Source: Amniculibacterium aquaticum (GTDB lineage: Bacteria > Bacteroidota > Bacteroidia > Flavobacteriales > Weeksellaceae). From it: a stretch of DNA of 64,000 bases. This document shows, one piece after another, positions 54,627-63,619 of the stretch (its first letter is position 1; each line of letters opens with the position of its first letter). Location of the stretch: the NCBI RefSeq assembly GCF_003852705.1, contig NZ_REFA01000001.1, positions 62,001 to 126,000 of the forward strand, written 5' to 3'. The notes under the pieces are model-generated. The model was not told where the DNA came from and ran no database searches. It saw only the letters and a program-made list of their open reading frames with translations. A program made the translations under genes and the position numbers.

Positions 54627-55106
54627 ATGGACATTAAAGACATCCAAAACCTTATTAAATTTGTATCTAAAGCTGAAGTATCTGAAGTAAAATACAAAAC
54701 CAAAGATTTTGAAATAACCATCAAAACTCCACTTGGTGGGAACGAAGTGAGCTATGTGCCACAACCGACCGTGTACCAAACAGCACCACAAGCTGTAGCG
54801 CCGGTTGCAGCAACTGCTCCAGCAGCACCTTCGGCAACTGCAGACGCAACTGCCGATGACAGTAAATTTGTGACGATTAAATCACCAATGATTGGTACTT
54901 TCTATAGAAAGCCGTCTCCAGACAAAGATGTTTTTGTAAATGTAGGTGATGAAGTTTCTTCAGGAAAAGTGGTTTGCGTTATCGAAGCGATGAAGCTATT
55001 CAACCAAATTGAATCTGAAGTATCTGGAAAAATTGTGAAAATTTTGGTAGATGATGCAACTCCTGTAGAGTACGATCAACCATTATTCTTAGTAGATCCA
55101 TCATAG
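54627..55106 (+). CDS. accB: acetyl-CoA carboxylase biotin carboxyl carrier protein
   Basis: 159 residues. The biotin attachment motif is VCVIEAMKLFNQIESE in a C-terminal lipoyl-like domain (about 80-159), and an Ala/Pro/Thr-rich linker separates it from the N-terminal part (DIQNLIKFVSKAEVSEVKYKTKDFEITIK). The frame starts at 54594, but ATG 54627 gives MDIKDIQNL, the usual start. It carries CO2 from AccC to the carboxyltransferase. Confidence 0.95.
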   Translation: MDIKDIQNLIKFVSKAEVSEVKYKTKDFEITIKTPLGGNEVSYVPQPTVYQTAPQAVAPVAATAPAAPSATADATADDSKFVTIKSPMIGTFYRKPSPDKDVFVNVGDEVSSGKVVCVIEAMKLFNQIESEVSGKIVKILVDDATPVEYDQPLFLVDPS

Positions 55107-55198
55107 TAATTTTAGATTAAAGATTATAAATTTTAAATGAAGCTTTTTCGTTTAAAATAATTTAAAATTCAAAATTTATAATTTAAAATTTCTAATTG

Positions 55199-56554
55199 AT
55201 GTTCAAAAAAATATTAATAGCCAATCGTGGCGAAATTGCAATGCGTATCCTTCGTACTTGCAAGGAAATGGGAATAAAAACAGTTGCGGTTTACTCAACA
55301 GCAGATAAAGATTCTTTACATGTAAGATTTGCAGATGAAGCAGTTTGTATCGGACCTGCAATGAGCAAAGACTCGTATCTTAAAATTCCTAATATCATTT
55401 CTGCGGCAGAAATTACCAATGCCGATGCCATCCACCCGGGTTACGGTTTCTTGTCAGAAAATTCTAATTTCTCTAGAATTTGTCAGAAAAACGGAATAAA
55501 ATTTATTGGAGCAACGCCAGAGCAAATTGAAAGAATGGGCGATAAGGCAAACGCTAAGGCAACCATGAAAGAAGCTGGTGTGCCATGTGTACCGGGTTCT
55601 GATGGGTTGTTGGAGTCGTATGAAGATGCTCTTCAGACTGCTGAAAAGGTAGGATATCCTGTGATGATAAAAGCAACTGCCGGTGGTGGTGGTAAAGGGA
55701 TGCGTGCCGTTTGGAAAGCAGAAGACCTAAAAGATCATTGGGAGTCGGCAATCCAAGAAGCTGTTGCCGCATTTGGAAACGGCGGCATGTACATGGAAAA
55801 ACTGATTGAAGAGCCAAGACATATCGAAATTCAAGTTGCTGGAGACCAATTTGGTAAAGCGTGTCACCTTTCCGAAAGAGATTGCTCTGTACAAAGAAGA
55901 AATCAAAAACTTACCGAAGAAACTCCTTCACCTTTCATGACGGATGAATTGCGTGAGAAAATGGGGGCAGCTGCTGTAAAAGCTGCTGAATTTATTGGGT
56001 ACGAAGGTGTTGGGACTATCGAATTCTTGGTAGATAAGCATAGAAATTTCTATTTCATGGAAATGAATACCAGAATCCAAGTAGAGCATCCAATTACGGA
56101 ACAAGTGGTGGATTATGATTTGATTCGTGAGCAGATTTTATTGGCTGCCGGACATCCTATTTCTGGAAAAAATTATTATCCAAAATTGCATTCTATCGAG
56201 TGTAGAATCAATGCAGAAGATCCGTATGCCGATTTCCGTCCAAGCCCAGGGAAAATCACCAACCTGAACATTCCCGGAGGTCACGGAGTTCGTGTAGATA
56301 CGCATGTGTATTCAGGATATACAATTCCGTCCAATTACGATTCGATGATTGCAAAGTTGATTACAACGGCGCAAACTCGTGAAGAAGCCATTCTTAAAAT
56401 GAGAAGAGCTTTGGAAGAATTTTATATTGAAGGAGTGAAAACGACCATTCCGTTCCACAGACAATTGATGGAAAATCCAGATTATCTGGACGGAAATTAT
56501 ACCACCAAGTTTATGGAGGACTTCCAAATGGATAGAAAATACGAAAATCATTAA
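55199..56554 (+). CDS. accC: biotin carboxylase
   Basis: 451 residues of the ATP-grasp fold. [38 protein letters not shown] (ATP loop), [23 protein letters not shown] and [16 protein letters not shown] are diagnostic. It carboxylates the AccB biotin for fatty-acid synthesis. A TTG at 55196 precedes the ATG. The 92-bp spacer from accB is AT-rich with repeated AATTTAAAAT-like segments. A terminator follows at 56576. Confidence 0.95.
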   Translation: MFKKILIANRGEIAMRILRTCKEMGIKTVAVYSTADKDSLHVRFADEAVCIGPAMSKDSYLKIPNIISAAEITNADAIHPGYGFLSENSNFSRICQKNGIKFIGATPEQIERMGDKANAKATMKEAGVPCVPGSDGLLESYEDALQTAEKVGYPVMIKATAGGGGKGMRAVWKAEDLKDHWESAIQEAVAAFGNGGMYMEKLIEEPRHIEIQVAGDQFGKACHLSERDCSVQRRNQKLTEETPSPFMTDELREKMGAAAVKAAEFIGYEGVGTIEFLVDKHRNFYFMEMNTRIQVEHPITEQVVDYDLIREQILLAAGHPISGKNYYPKLHSIECRINAEDPYADFRPSPGKITNLNIPGGHGVRVDTHVYSGYTIPSNYDSMIAKLITTAQTREEAILKMRRALEEFYIEGVKTTIPFHRQLMENPDYLDGNYTTKFMEDFQMDRKYENH

Positions 56555-56575
56555 GATATTTTAATGAATATATTT

Positions 56576-56604
56576 AACCGCCTTTGTTTTTAGGCGGTTT
56601 TTTT
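56576..56604 (+). terminator. terminator after accC
   Basis: AACCGCCT and AGGCGGTT form the stem, followed by TTTTT. Confidence 0.75.
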
Positions 56605-56629
56605 ATTTATATTTTGAAGGAAATTTCAC

Positions 56630-56637
56630 TAAATTTG
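56630..56637 (+). promoter_or_regulatory. -7 promoter element for rocD
   Basis: TAAATTTG, 17 bp before ATG 56655. It overlaps a GTG-started frame at 56637, which is therefore rejected. Confidence 0.5.
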
Positions 56638-56654
56638 TGCAAAATAAAACAAAA

Positions 56655-57905
56655 ATGTCAGCAACAGAAACCCAACATACATCAGCCTATTTCATAGATT
56701 TAGAAAATAAATACGGAGCACACAATTACCACCCTCTTCCAGTTGTTTTGGAAAAAGGCGAAGGTGTTTTTGTTTGGGATGTCGAAGGGAAAAGATATTA
56801 CGATTTTCTTTCGGCATATTCTGCAGTTAACCAAGGGCACTCACATCCAAAAATTGTGGAGGCCATGGTTGGTCAAGCACAAAAATTGTCATTAACTTCA
56901 AGAGCATTTTTCAATAATAAATTGGGCGAATACGAAAAGAAAATTACCGAAATGCTCGGTTTTGATAAAGTTCTCCCGATGAATTCTGGTGCCGAAGCGG
57001 TAGAAACGGCCGTAAAGCTAGCTAGAAAATGGAGCTACGAAGTGAAAGGGATCAACGAAAATGCCGCGAAAATTGTCGTTTGCGAAAATAATTTTCACGG
57101 AAGAACCACAACCATTGTATCTTTTTCCAACGACCCGGATGCCAATCAAAATTACGGGCCTTTCACTCCAGGATTTGAAAAAATTCCGTACAACGACCTT
57201 CCAGCTTTGGAAGAATTACTAAAAACAGATGCGCAAAATATTGCTGCTTTTTTAGCAGAACCCATTCAAGGTGAAGCCGGAGTCTATGTTCCGGATACCG
57301 GATATTTAAAGGATGCTGCCGAACTTTGTAAAAAGTACAATGTTCTTTTTATTGCCGATGAGGTACAAACAGGGATTGCCAGAACAGGAAAGATGATTGC
57401 TTGTCATCATGAAAATGTACAACCCGATATCTTGGTTTTAGGAAAAGCACTTTCGGGTGGGATGTATCCGGTGTCGGCCGTCTTGGCAAATGACGAAATC
57501 ATGAATGTGATAAAACCGGGACAGCACGGATCTACATTCGGAGGAAATCCTTTGGCTTGTGCAGTTGCAATCGCAGCCTTGGATGTTGTGGTTGATGAAA
57601 ACTTGGCAGAAAACGCAGAGGTTTTAGGTCAGAAATTCAGATCTGAAATTGAAAAATTAATTTCAGAAACCAACCTGATCACCAAAGTTCGTGGCAAAGG
57701 TCTGCTGAATGCCATTCTCATCAACGATACGCCAGAAAGCACTACTGCTTGGGAAATTTGCTTGAAACTAAGAGACAACGGACTGCTTGCAAAACCTACA
57801 CACGGAAATATCATTCGTTTTGCTCCGCCATTGGTGATGACCGAGGAGCAATTGATGGATTGTATCGCTATTATTAGGAAAACGATTTTAGAATATCAAG
57901 CTTAA
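56655..57905 (+). CDS. rocD: ornithine aminotransferase
   Basis: Class III PLP aminotransferase, 416 residues, converting ornithine and 2-oxoglutarate to glutamate semialdehyde and glutamate. The family-specific features are [49 protein letters not shown] and the PLP Lys in [15 protein letters not shown]. An N-terminal Tyr in [14 protein letters not shown] fits ornithine binding. It feeds arginine/ornithine carbon into glutamate and proline. The next gene starts 9 bp later but belongs to the polysaccharide cluster. Confidence 0.93.
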   Translation: MSATETQHTSAYFIDLENKYGAHNYHPLPVVLEKGEGVFVWDVEGKRYYDFLSAYSAVNQGHSHPKIVEAMVGQAQKLSLTSRAFFNNKLGEYEKKITEMLGFDKVLPMNSGAEAVETAVKLARKWSYEVKGINENAAKIVVCENNFHGRTTTIVSFSNDPDANQNYGPFTPGFEKIPYNDLPALEELLKTDAQNIAAFLAEPIQGEAGVYVPDTGYLKDAAELCKKYNVLFIADEVQTGIARTGKMIACHHENVQPDILVLGKALSGGMYPVSAVLANDEIMNVIKPGQHGSTFGGNPLACAVAIAALDVVVDENLAENAEVLGQKFRSEIEKLISETNLITKVRGKGLLNAILINDTPESTTAWEICLKLRDNGLLAKPTHGNIIRFAPPLVMTEEQLMDCIAIIRKTILEYQA

Positions 57906-57914
57906 AATAGATTT

Positions 57915-58667
57915 TTGGAAAAGGTTAGTGGATTAATAATTACCTTCAACGAAGAAAAAAATATTCGTGAAGTGCTTTGTTGTTTTGATTTTTGTGATGA
58001 AATAATTATCGTAGATTCTTATAGTACAGATCAAACGATGAGCATTGCTCAGTCTTTTCCAAAGGTAAAAGTCTTTCAAAATAAATTCGAAGATTTTACA
58101 AAACAAAGAAACTTCGCATTGGATAATGCAACGAACGATTGGGTGCTTTTTTTGGATGGCGACGAGAGGATCACACCGGATCTGAAAAGCGAAATTGTGG
58201 AAGAGTTAGGGAAAGAGAATAAAAAAGATGCGTATTATTTTTACAGAAAATTCTTTTTTTGTGGAAAACCCATTCATTTCTCTGGGACACAAACCGATAA
58301 AAATTTTAGATTGTTTAGAAAATCTAAAACGAGATACAAAGCCGATAAAAAAGTGCACGAAACGCTTGAGGTAGGTGGGACAATTGGAGAATTAAAAAAT
58401 AAACTTTTGCATTTTTCGGTCACGGATTATTCTTCGTACAAAAAGAAAATGATGCATTATGGAGAACTGAAAGGCAAGGAGTTGGCAATGAAAGGGAAAA
58501 AGTACAGTTTCATGACTCATTGGTTAAAAACGATCTTTAAATTCTTTAAAACATACATCCTTCGATTGGGGATTTTGGATGGTGTAGAAGGATTTCAACT
58601 CTCTTATTTGCAAACTTTAAGCGTTTTTGTAACTTACCAATCTTTAAAAAGAAATACTAAAGCATGA
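57915..58667 (+). CDS. glycosyltransferase family 2 protein
   Basis: 250 residues. The N-terminal GT-A fold has LIITFNEEKNI, IIIVDSYSTDQT and WVLFLDGDERITPDL (the metal-binding DxD). It resembles LPS core glycosyltransferases of the WaaE/KdtX type (KVHETLEVGG). The C-terminal 60 residues are basic and helical, possibly membrane associated. The start is a TTG at 57915; no ATG is available before the family N-terminus. The stop overlaps the next gene by 4 bp. Confidence 0.88.
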   Translation: MEKVSGLIITFNEEKNIREVLCCFDFCDEIIIVDSYSTDQTMSIAQSFPKVKVFQNKFEDFTKQRNFALDNATNDWVLFLDGDERITPDLKSEIVEELGKENKKDAYYFYRKFFFCGKPIHFSGTQTDKNFRLFRKSKTRYKADKKVHETLEVGGTIGELKNKLLHFSVTDYSSYKKKMMHYGELKGKELAMKGKKYSFMTHWLKTIFKFFKTYILRLGILDGVEGFQLSYLQTLSVFVTYQSLKRNTKA

Positions 58668-59644
58668 AAATCTGTGTGGTAAGTTTTGATTTCTGGGATT
58701 ACGATCACTACATCGTGAAAGCCTTATCAAAAAAAGGCGTTGAGTCTCATCATATAAAGATTGGAGCTGTTTCTCATGCAGGACTACAAGAAAAAGTGCT
58801 TAATGCTTTGTCAAAAGTGGTTTTGAAGAAAAATTTAAAACACGAAAAAAGACAAAAATATGTAATCAGTTCCTTGGAAAAATTAGGTTTTCAAGATCAA
58901 ATATTGGTGCTCAATCCTGATGTTTTTACGCACGAAACCTTAGCGTACATTCGCTCTAAAACCAATAGATTGATAACTTTTTTGTACGATAATCTCCAAC
59001 GATTTCCGGTTCAAGACAAACTGCATTTTTTTGATAAAGTGTTCTCTTTTGATGATGCAGATGTTCAAAAATATGGCTTTGAAAAACTGTGCAATTATAA
59101 TTATCTAGACCTTCAGCCTCAAGCGGAAAACTCCTCGGACTTGGATCTTTTTTATGTCACTTCTTACGACAAAAGTAGAAATAAAATCATATATCCTCTG
59201 GTGCGTAAGTTGTTGCAAATCAATTCTGTATTTCAGATTGTGGTCGTAGGTAAAAAAGCTTGGGTGCCGAAGTTGAAATATTCTATTAATCCTCAAAAAA
59301 GCAGAGTTCCGGTCATTTTTAAAAGAAAAGCAATAGGTACCGGCATTATTCTCGACTTTTATAAAAGGACAAAATCCATTCTGGACTTAATGAGGTCTGG
59401 ACAAACAGGTCTCAGTTTCAGGGTATTCGAGGCCATGGCTTTTGAGAAAAAAATAATTACCAACAATCCAACGATCAAGAATTACGATTTTTATAATCCA
59501 AAAAATATTTTGATTCTTAACGAAGATTTTTCTAACTTAACTCCTGAATTTTTCAATTCACCTTATGAAAAAATTCCAGAAGATATTTACCAAAAATATA
59601 CACTGGACAGTTGGGTGAATTATGTATTTGATTTAAAAAAATAA
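58664..59644 (+). CDS. glycosyltransferase-like protein, CgeB-type
   Basis: 326 residues. MKICVVSFDFWDYDHYIVKALSKKGV and the C-terminal segments GLSFRVFEAMAFEKKIITNNP and YDFYNPKNILIL fit a GT-B fold similar to CgeB-type proteins. The domain is divided by a short basic insert (KRKAIGTGIILDF). The donor and acceptor are unknown. Overlap of 4 bp with the preceding gene and an in-frame stop 3 bp before the next CTG start suggest one operon. Confidence 0.7.
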   Translation: MKICVVSFDFWDYDHYIVKALSKKGVESHHIKIGAVSHAGLQEKVLNALSKVVLKKNLKHEKRQKYVISSLEKLGFQDQILVLNPDVFTHETLAYIRSKTNRLITFLYDNLQRFPVQDKLHFFDKVFSFDDADVQKYGFEKLCNYNYLDLQPQAENSSDLDLFYVTSYDKSRNKIIYPLVRKLLQINSVFQIVVVGKKAWVPKLKYSINPQKSRVPVIFKRKAIGTGIILDFYKRTKSILDLMRSGQTGLSFRVFEAMAFEKKIITNNPTIKNYDFYNPKNILILNEDFSNLTPEFFNSPYEKIPEDIYQKYTLDSWVNYVFDLKK

Positions 59645-59647
59645 ACC

Positions 59648-60835
59648 CTGAAACATTTACTTATTTTCACAAAAGAATACCATCATCCTAAGATTTCACA
59701 ATCCGGAGGGACGGGTGTTTTTTATAAAAATCTCGCAGAACATTTGGTGAGAAGAGGTTACCGAGTTACCGTTTTTGGGACATCAAAACATCCAATTGAG
59801 TTTTCGGAAAACGGAATCGATTTCAAATTTGTAAAAGAGTATTTCAAAAAATATAAAGTTAAAGACCTTCTTCGCTCAATAACCGGAAAAATTTCTTTTC
59901 TATCGGAGGCTCATCTGCAGTTTTTTGTTGATGAAAAAAAATATATGGTGGATGAGTTGAATGCTTTTTTACACGATAAAAACATAAAACCCGATGTGAT
60001 AGAAACGCATGATTGGGAAGGCGTTTCTCTGTTTTTGGACCGGTTGAATGTTCCTTATGTCGTTCGTTGTCATGGTTCTTGGACTGTTTTAGAAGGAGAG
60101 TTTGGTTACCAAAATGTAGCTGTAGGTAAAAAATATTGTGAGAAACTAGCGTTTCAAAAATCCAAAAATAACATTGTCATATCAGAGTTTTCTAAGAAAA
60201 TTAATATAAAATATTTTGATATTAACTCTCCTTGTTTGATCTATAACGGGATAGATACCCAGTTTTTTAAGCCGGATATCGATACGGGAAAACTTCCGGG
60301 ATCTGTTTTTTATTTTGGAAATACCTCTACAGAAAAAGGTGCCGATACCGCTCTGAAAGCGTTTAAAAAAATAAGAGAAGCCATCTCTTACGCAACCCTC
60401 CATTTTGTTGGTAATCCTCAGGATTTTCCATCAAGATTGTCGGAGTTTTTGGATGAAAAAGACCAGCCCTTCGTTGTGTTTCACGGGCAAAAAAGAGCGT
60501 ATGAAATAAAAGAATTATTAGCAAAAGCTGAGCTCTTATTGTTTCCTTCCAAAGGAGAAAATTTTAGTTTATCTTTGTTGGAAGCAATGGGAATGGCTAA
60601 GGTTGTAGTTTGCAACGCTATCCCAGCATTTACAGAAATCATAAAAAATGGTGAAAATGGATTTGTCGCAAATAATGAAGAAGGTTTTGCTGCAACTGCA
60701 ATACAATTGTTGCAAGATACAGAATTGCTGGATGCAATAGGACAACGAGCAAGAAAAACAGTGGTCAAGCATTTTGATGTGAATACTATGATTAACGAAA
60801 CCATAAAATATTACAAAGAAATACATGGAGAATAA
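59648..60835 (+). CDS. glycosyltransferase family 4 protein, probable CTG start
   Basis: A GT-B glycosyltransferase. From CTG 59648 the protein reads (M)KHLLIFTKEYHHPKISQ, SGGTGVFYKNLAEHLVRRGYRV, which is the N-terminal nucleotide-fold start of GT4 enzymes. Later landmarks are RCHGSWTVLEGEFG, NGIDTQFFKPD, FPSKGENFSLSLLEAMGMAKVVV and the last conserved Glu. Starting at the first later TTG (59744) would remove the glycine-rich loop. The previous gene stops at 59644 and CTG follows 3 bp later in the same frame. 395 residues in total. Confidence 0.8.
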   Translation: MKHLLIFTKEYHHPKISQSGGTGVFYKNLAEHLVRRGYRVTVFGTSKHPIEFSENGIDFKFVKEYFKKYKVKDLLRSITGKISFLSEAHLQFFVDEKKYMVDELNAFLHDKNIKPDVIETHDWEGVSLFLDRLNVPYVVRCHGSWTVLEGEFGYQNVAVGKKYCEKLAFQKSKNNIVISEFSKKINIKYFDINSPCLIYNGIDTQFFKPDIDTGKLPGSVFYFGNTSTEKGADTALKAFKKIREAISYATLHFVGNPQDFPSRLSEFLDEKDQPFVVFHGQKRAYEIKELLAKAELLLFPSKGENFSLSLLEAMGMAKVVVCNAIPAFTEIIKNGENGFVANNEEGFAATAIQLLQDTELLDAIGQRARKTVVKHFDVNTMINETIKYYKEIHGE

Positions 60836-61232
60836 TTATGACAAGCCATTTTTGATGGACTTTCCGAAAATAGGAAAACCCGAGTTGGGCTATATTTCTT
60901 TGGCAGAAAAAGAAAATCTTCCATTTGTTCCCAAAAGAATATATTGGACTTACTATACTCCGGAGGAGGTGGAAAGAGGCGGGCATTCTCACTATGATTT
61001 GCACCAGGTTTTGGTTGCAGTTGCAGGGAAGATCATCGTTACTACAGAATTGTTAAATGGCGATAAACAAGAATTTGTTTTGGAAAAACCCAATCAAGGA
61101 CTTTTTATCCCCAAAATGTGCTGGAGAACCATGAAATACTCACACAATGCCGTGCAAATGTGTATTGCGAGCATCGAGTATGATGAGAAAGATTACATCC
61201 GCGATTATGATGAATTCCTAAGTAAAAAATAG
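60825..61232 (+). CDS. FdtA/QdtA-type sugar 3,4-ketoisomerase-like cupin
   Basis: A 135-residue cupin. KRIYWTYYTPEEVERGGHSHYDLHQVLVAVAGKI and LFIPKMCWRTMKY resemble the WxcM-like/FdtA family that isomerises dTDP-4-keto-6-deoxyglucose to the 3-keto form. The signature RGxHAHxxxxQ of FdtA is here GGHSHYDLHQ; the two His and the Gln are kept. It overlaps the preceding gene by 11 bp. With the DegT aminotransferase at 62516 it could make a 3-amino-3,6-dideoxyhexose (inference); the dTDP-sugar genes rmlAB are not in view. Confidence 0.75.
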   Translation: MENNYDKPFLMDFPKIGKPELGYISLAEKENLPFVPKRIYWTYYTPEEVERGGHSHYDLHQVLVAVAGKIIVTTELLNGDKQEFVLEKPNQGLFIPKMCWRTMKYSHNAVQMCIASIEYDEKDYIRDYDEFLSKK

Positions 61233-61233
61233 G

Positions 61234-62448
61234 ATGAAAAAACAAAAAGATCTGGATAAGTACCTGTCTTTTCAAAGAAAAAAATATTATTTCAAATCGT
61301 TTTTCAGAAAGGCAAAAAGATTGATAGTGGATTTTATACCACTTCAACAAATAGATACTGGATATTGTTCGGAAAGACACACGCTAAGGGCACAAGAAGC
61401 CTCATCCGTGTTTTGTCCAAAAGATTTTAAGTCAGACATCGTCGAAAAACCCGTGTCTCTGCTTCCGGTAGAGGCGTTTTCACTTCGTGATGTGTATTTT
61501 TCTTTAGATTCTAATACCTTTCTCACAAAGAATTTGAAGACTGCTTATTATGAAGAAGTGGAGAAATTTTCTACCGAATATACACTGATGTACCATTCCA
61601 AAAATCTATTGTTTCATTCGGAAAAATTGGCGAAACTGAATAATTTACCGAAAATAGATTTGGGCAGAGAAGTTCTATTTTTAAGCGGTAATTTTTGTTT
61701 CAACTATTTTCATTTTCTAATCGAAATTCTTTCAAAAGTTGAGTTTTTAAAAAAGATACCCCACCACGAGCAACTCCTGGTGGTTACTCACCAAAAAGTG
61801 GAGGAAATTGAAAACATGAAAGTTTTGTTGTCTTTTTTCATCAAAGAAAATGAAATTCGCTTTTTATCTGAAGACCATTACTATACTGCACCAAAAGTTT
61901 GGCATATTTCTTACCCCAATGTTGCAGTACCCAACATCGGTGAAGGTGAGGAATATAAAGCTGAGTTTGCGAAATTTTCACCTCATTCCATCGATTATCT
62001 TCGGACGGTTTGTTTGTCTAATCTGGATATGAATGCCGTTAGAATAGATCCGATATCTAAAGTTTTTTTAGCTAGAAAATCTCAATTTAGAAAGTACAAC
62101 GAAGACGAGTTGTTGCAAGTGGCAGAAAAGTACGGTTTTCAAGCGGTTTATTTAGAAGACCTTAATATTCATGAACAAATGTACCTGATGCAAAATGCAG
62201 ATTGTATAATCGGACCCAGCGGAGCTGCTTGGACCAATGTACTGTTTGCTCAACCCGGCAAAACAAAAGGATTGCTTTGGTTGGCCAATGTGTGGAAGGA
62301 ATTTTCTATATTCTCAACTTTAGCCGAATTCTCAGGCTTTGATTTGTACCATTGGCGTTTTGGAGATGAAAGTTTAGGCTTTCATGAAGATTATGTTTTG
62401 GATACAAATGAATTTGAACTTCAATTGAATCGATTATTGGCTTTATAA
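61234..62448 (+). CDS. glycosyltransferase family 61 protein
   Basis: 404 residues. The N-terminus is basic with no signal peptide. GNFCFNYFHFLIEILSKVEF, VFLARKSQFRKYNEDEL, LEDLNIHEQMYLMQNADCIIGPSGAAWTNVLFAQPG and the late GFDLYHWRF are typical of GT61 (DUF563). The acceptor is unknown. It follows the ketoisomerase by 1 bp. A possible -7 element of the next gene is near its end. Confidence 0.85.
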   Translation: MKKQKDLDKYLSFQRKKYYFKSFFRKAKRLIVDFIPLQQIDTGYCSERHTLRAQEASSVFCPKDFKSDIVEKPVSLLPVEAFSLRDVYFSLDSNTFLTKNLKTAYYEEVEKFSTEYTLMYHSKNLLFHSEKLAKLNNLPKIDLGREVLFLSGNFCFNYFHFLIEILSKVEFLKKIPHHEQLLVVTHQKVEEIENMKVLLSFFIKENEIRFLSEDHYYTAPKVWHISYPNVAVPNIGEGEEYKAEFAKFSPHSIDYLRTVCLSNLDMNAVRIDPISKVFLARKSQFRKYNEDELLQVAEKYGFQAVYLEDLNIHEQMYLMQNADCIIGPSGAAWTNVLFAQPGKTKGLLWLANVWKEFSIFSTLAEFSGFDLYHWRFGDESLGFHEDYVLDTNEFELQLNRLLAL

Positions 62449-62474
62449 GGTGATTTAATTTTAAAAAATAATAG

Positions 62475-62482
62475 TATTTTTG
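62475..62482 (+). promoter_or_regulatory. -7 promoter element for the DegT gene
   Basis: TATTTTTG, 33 bp before ATG 62516, in the gap after the GT61 gene. It may give an internal promoter of the cluster. Confidence 0.45.
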
Positions 62483-62515
62483 TTGCTTATTCACGAAATA
62501 ATACAACAAGAAAAT

Positions 62516-63619
62516 ATGGAAATTAAATTCCTTGACCTTCAGAAAATAAACCTTCAACATCAAGAAGAAATTGAAAACCAAATAGTAGAAACTTTCCGTA
62601 GCGGTTGGTATCTTTTGGGTGATAAAACCAAAACTTTTGAAAAAAATCTTGCCGAATACATCGGTGCAAAACATGTAATTGGTGTTGCCAACGGTTTGGA
62701 TGCGCTTCGTTTGATCATTCGTGGTTATTTAGAATTGGGAATTTTCCAAAAAAATGACGAAATCATTGTCCCTGCCAATACCTACATTGCTTCGCTTTTG
62801 GCCATTTCGGACAACCAATTGATTCCGGTTTTGGTCGAGCCTAATCCAGAGAATCATAACATTGATGTGGATAAAATAGAAGCCGCCATCACCCCAAAAA
62901 CCAAAGCCATAATGACGGTTCATTTGTACGGTCAGGTTTCCTACAACGAGCAACTAAAAGAGATTGCAGAAAAACACAATCTGAAAATTATCGAGGACAA
63001 TGCACAAGCAATCGGAGCTGAATGCAAAGGCATAAAAACCGGTAATTTGGGTGATGCATCGGGGTTTTCTTTTTATCCCGGAAAAAACTTGGGAGCCTTA
63101 GGCGATGGTGGTGCAGTATCAACCAGCGACGATGTTTTGGCAGCAACCATTAGAGCTTTGGCAAATTACGGATCTACAAAAAAATATGTGAATGATTATC
63201 TGGGGCTTAACTCTAGATTGGATGAAATACAAGCTGCCATTTTAGATGCTAAACTAAAATATTTGGACCTGGACAATCAAAAAAGAAGAGAGATTGCCAA
63301 AAGATATTCATCTGAAATTTCCAATCCAAAAATTGAACTTCCAACTCTTCCTCAAAATGAAAAATCTCATGTTTGGCATCTTTTTGTAGTGAAAACCAAA
63401 GATAGAGAGGCTCTACAAAAACATTTGGAAGCTCATGCTATTCAATCCATCATCCATTACCCAATCCCACCTCACAAGCAAACTTGTTACTCGGAGTTGA
63501 ACGGTTTGACTTTCCCGATCACGGAAAATCTTTGTCAAGAAGTTCTGAGTATTCCTATTTCACAAGTTATGACAGAGGAAGAAGTTTCTTTCGTAATCCA
63601 AGCTCTTAATCAGTTTTAA
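62516..63619 (+). CDS. DegT/DnrJ/EryC1/StrS-family sugar aminotransferase
   Basis: PLP-dependent sugar aminotransferase, 367 residues. [68 protein letters not shown] and the PLP Lys in [18 protein letters not shown] are typical, as is [11 protein letters not shown]. It resembles FdtB-type 3-aminotransferases that follow an FdtA isomerase. The frame extends to 62480, but ATG 62516 fits the promoter and the family start. The next gene overlaps by 1 bp (TAATG). Confidence 0.92.
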   Translation: MEIKFLDLQKINLQHQEEIENQIVETFRSGWYLLGDKTKTFEKNLAEYIGAKHVIGVANGLDALRLIIRGYLELGIFQKNDEIIVPANTYIASLLAISDNQLIPVLVEPNPENHNIDVDKIEAAITPKTKAIMTVHLYGQVSYNEQLKEIAEKHNLKIIEDNAQAIGAECKGIKTGNLGDASGFSFYPGKNLGALGDGGAVSTSDDVLAATIRALANYGSTKKYVNDYLGLNSRLDEIQAAILDAKLKYLDLDNQKRREIAKRYSSEISNPKIELPTLPQNEKSHVWHLFVVKTKDREALQKHLEAHAIQSIIHYPIPPHKQTCYSELNGLTFPITENLCQEVLSIPISQVMTEEEVSFVIQALNQF

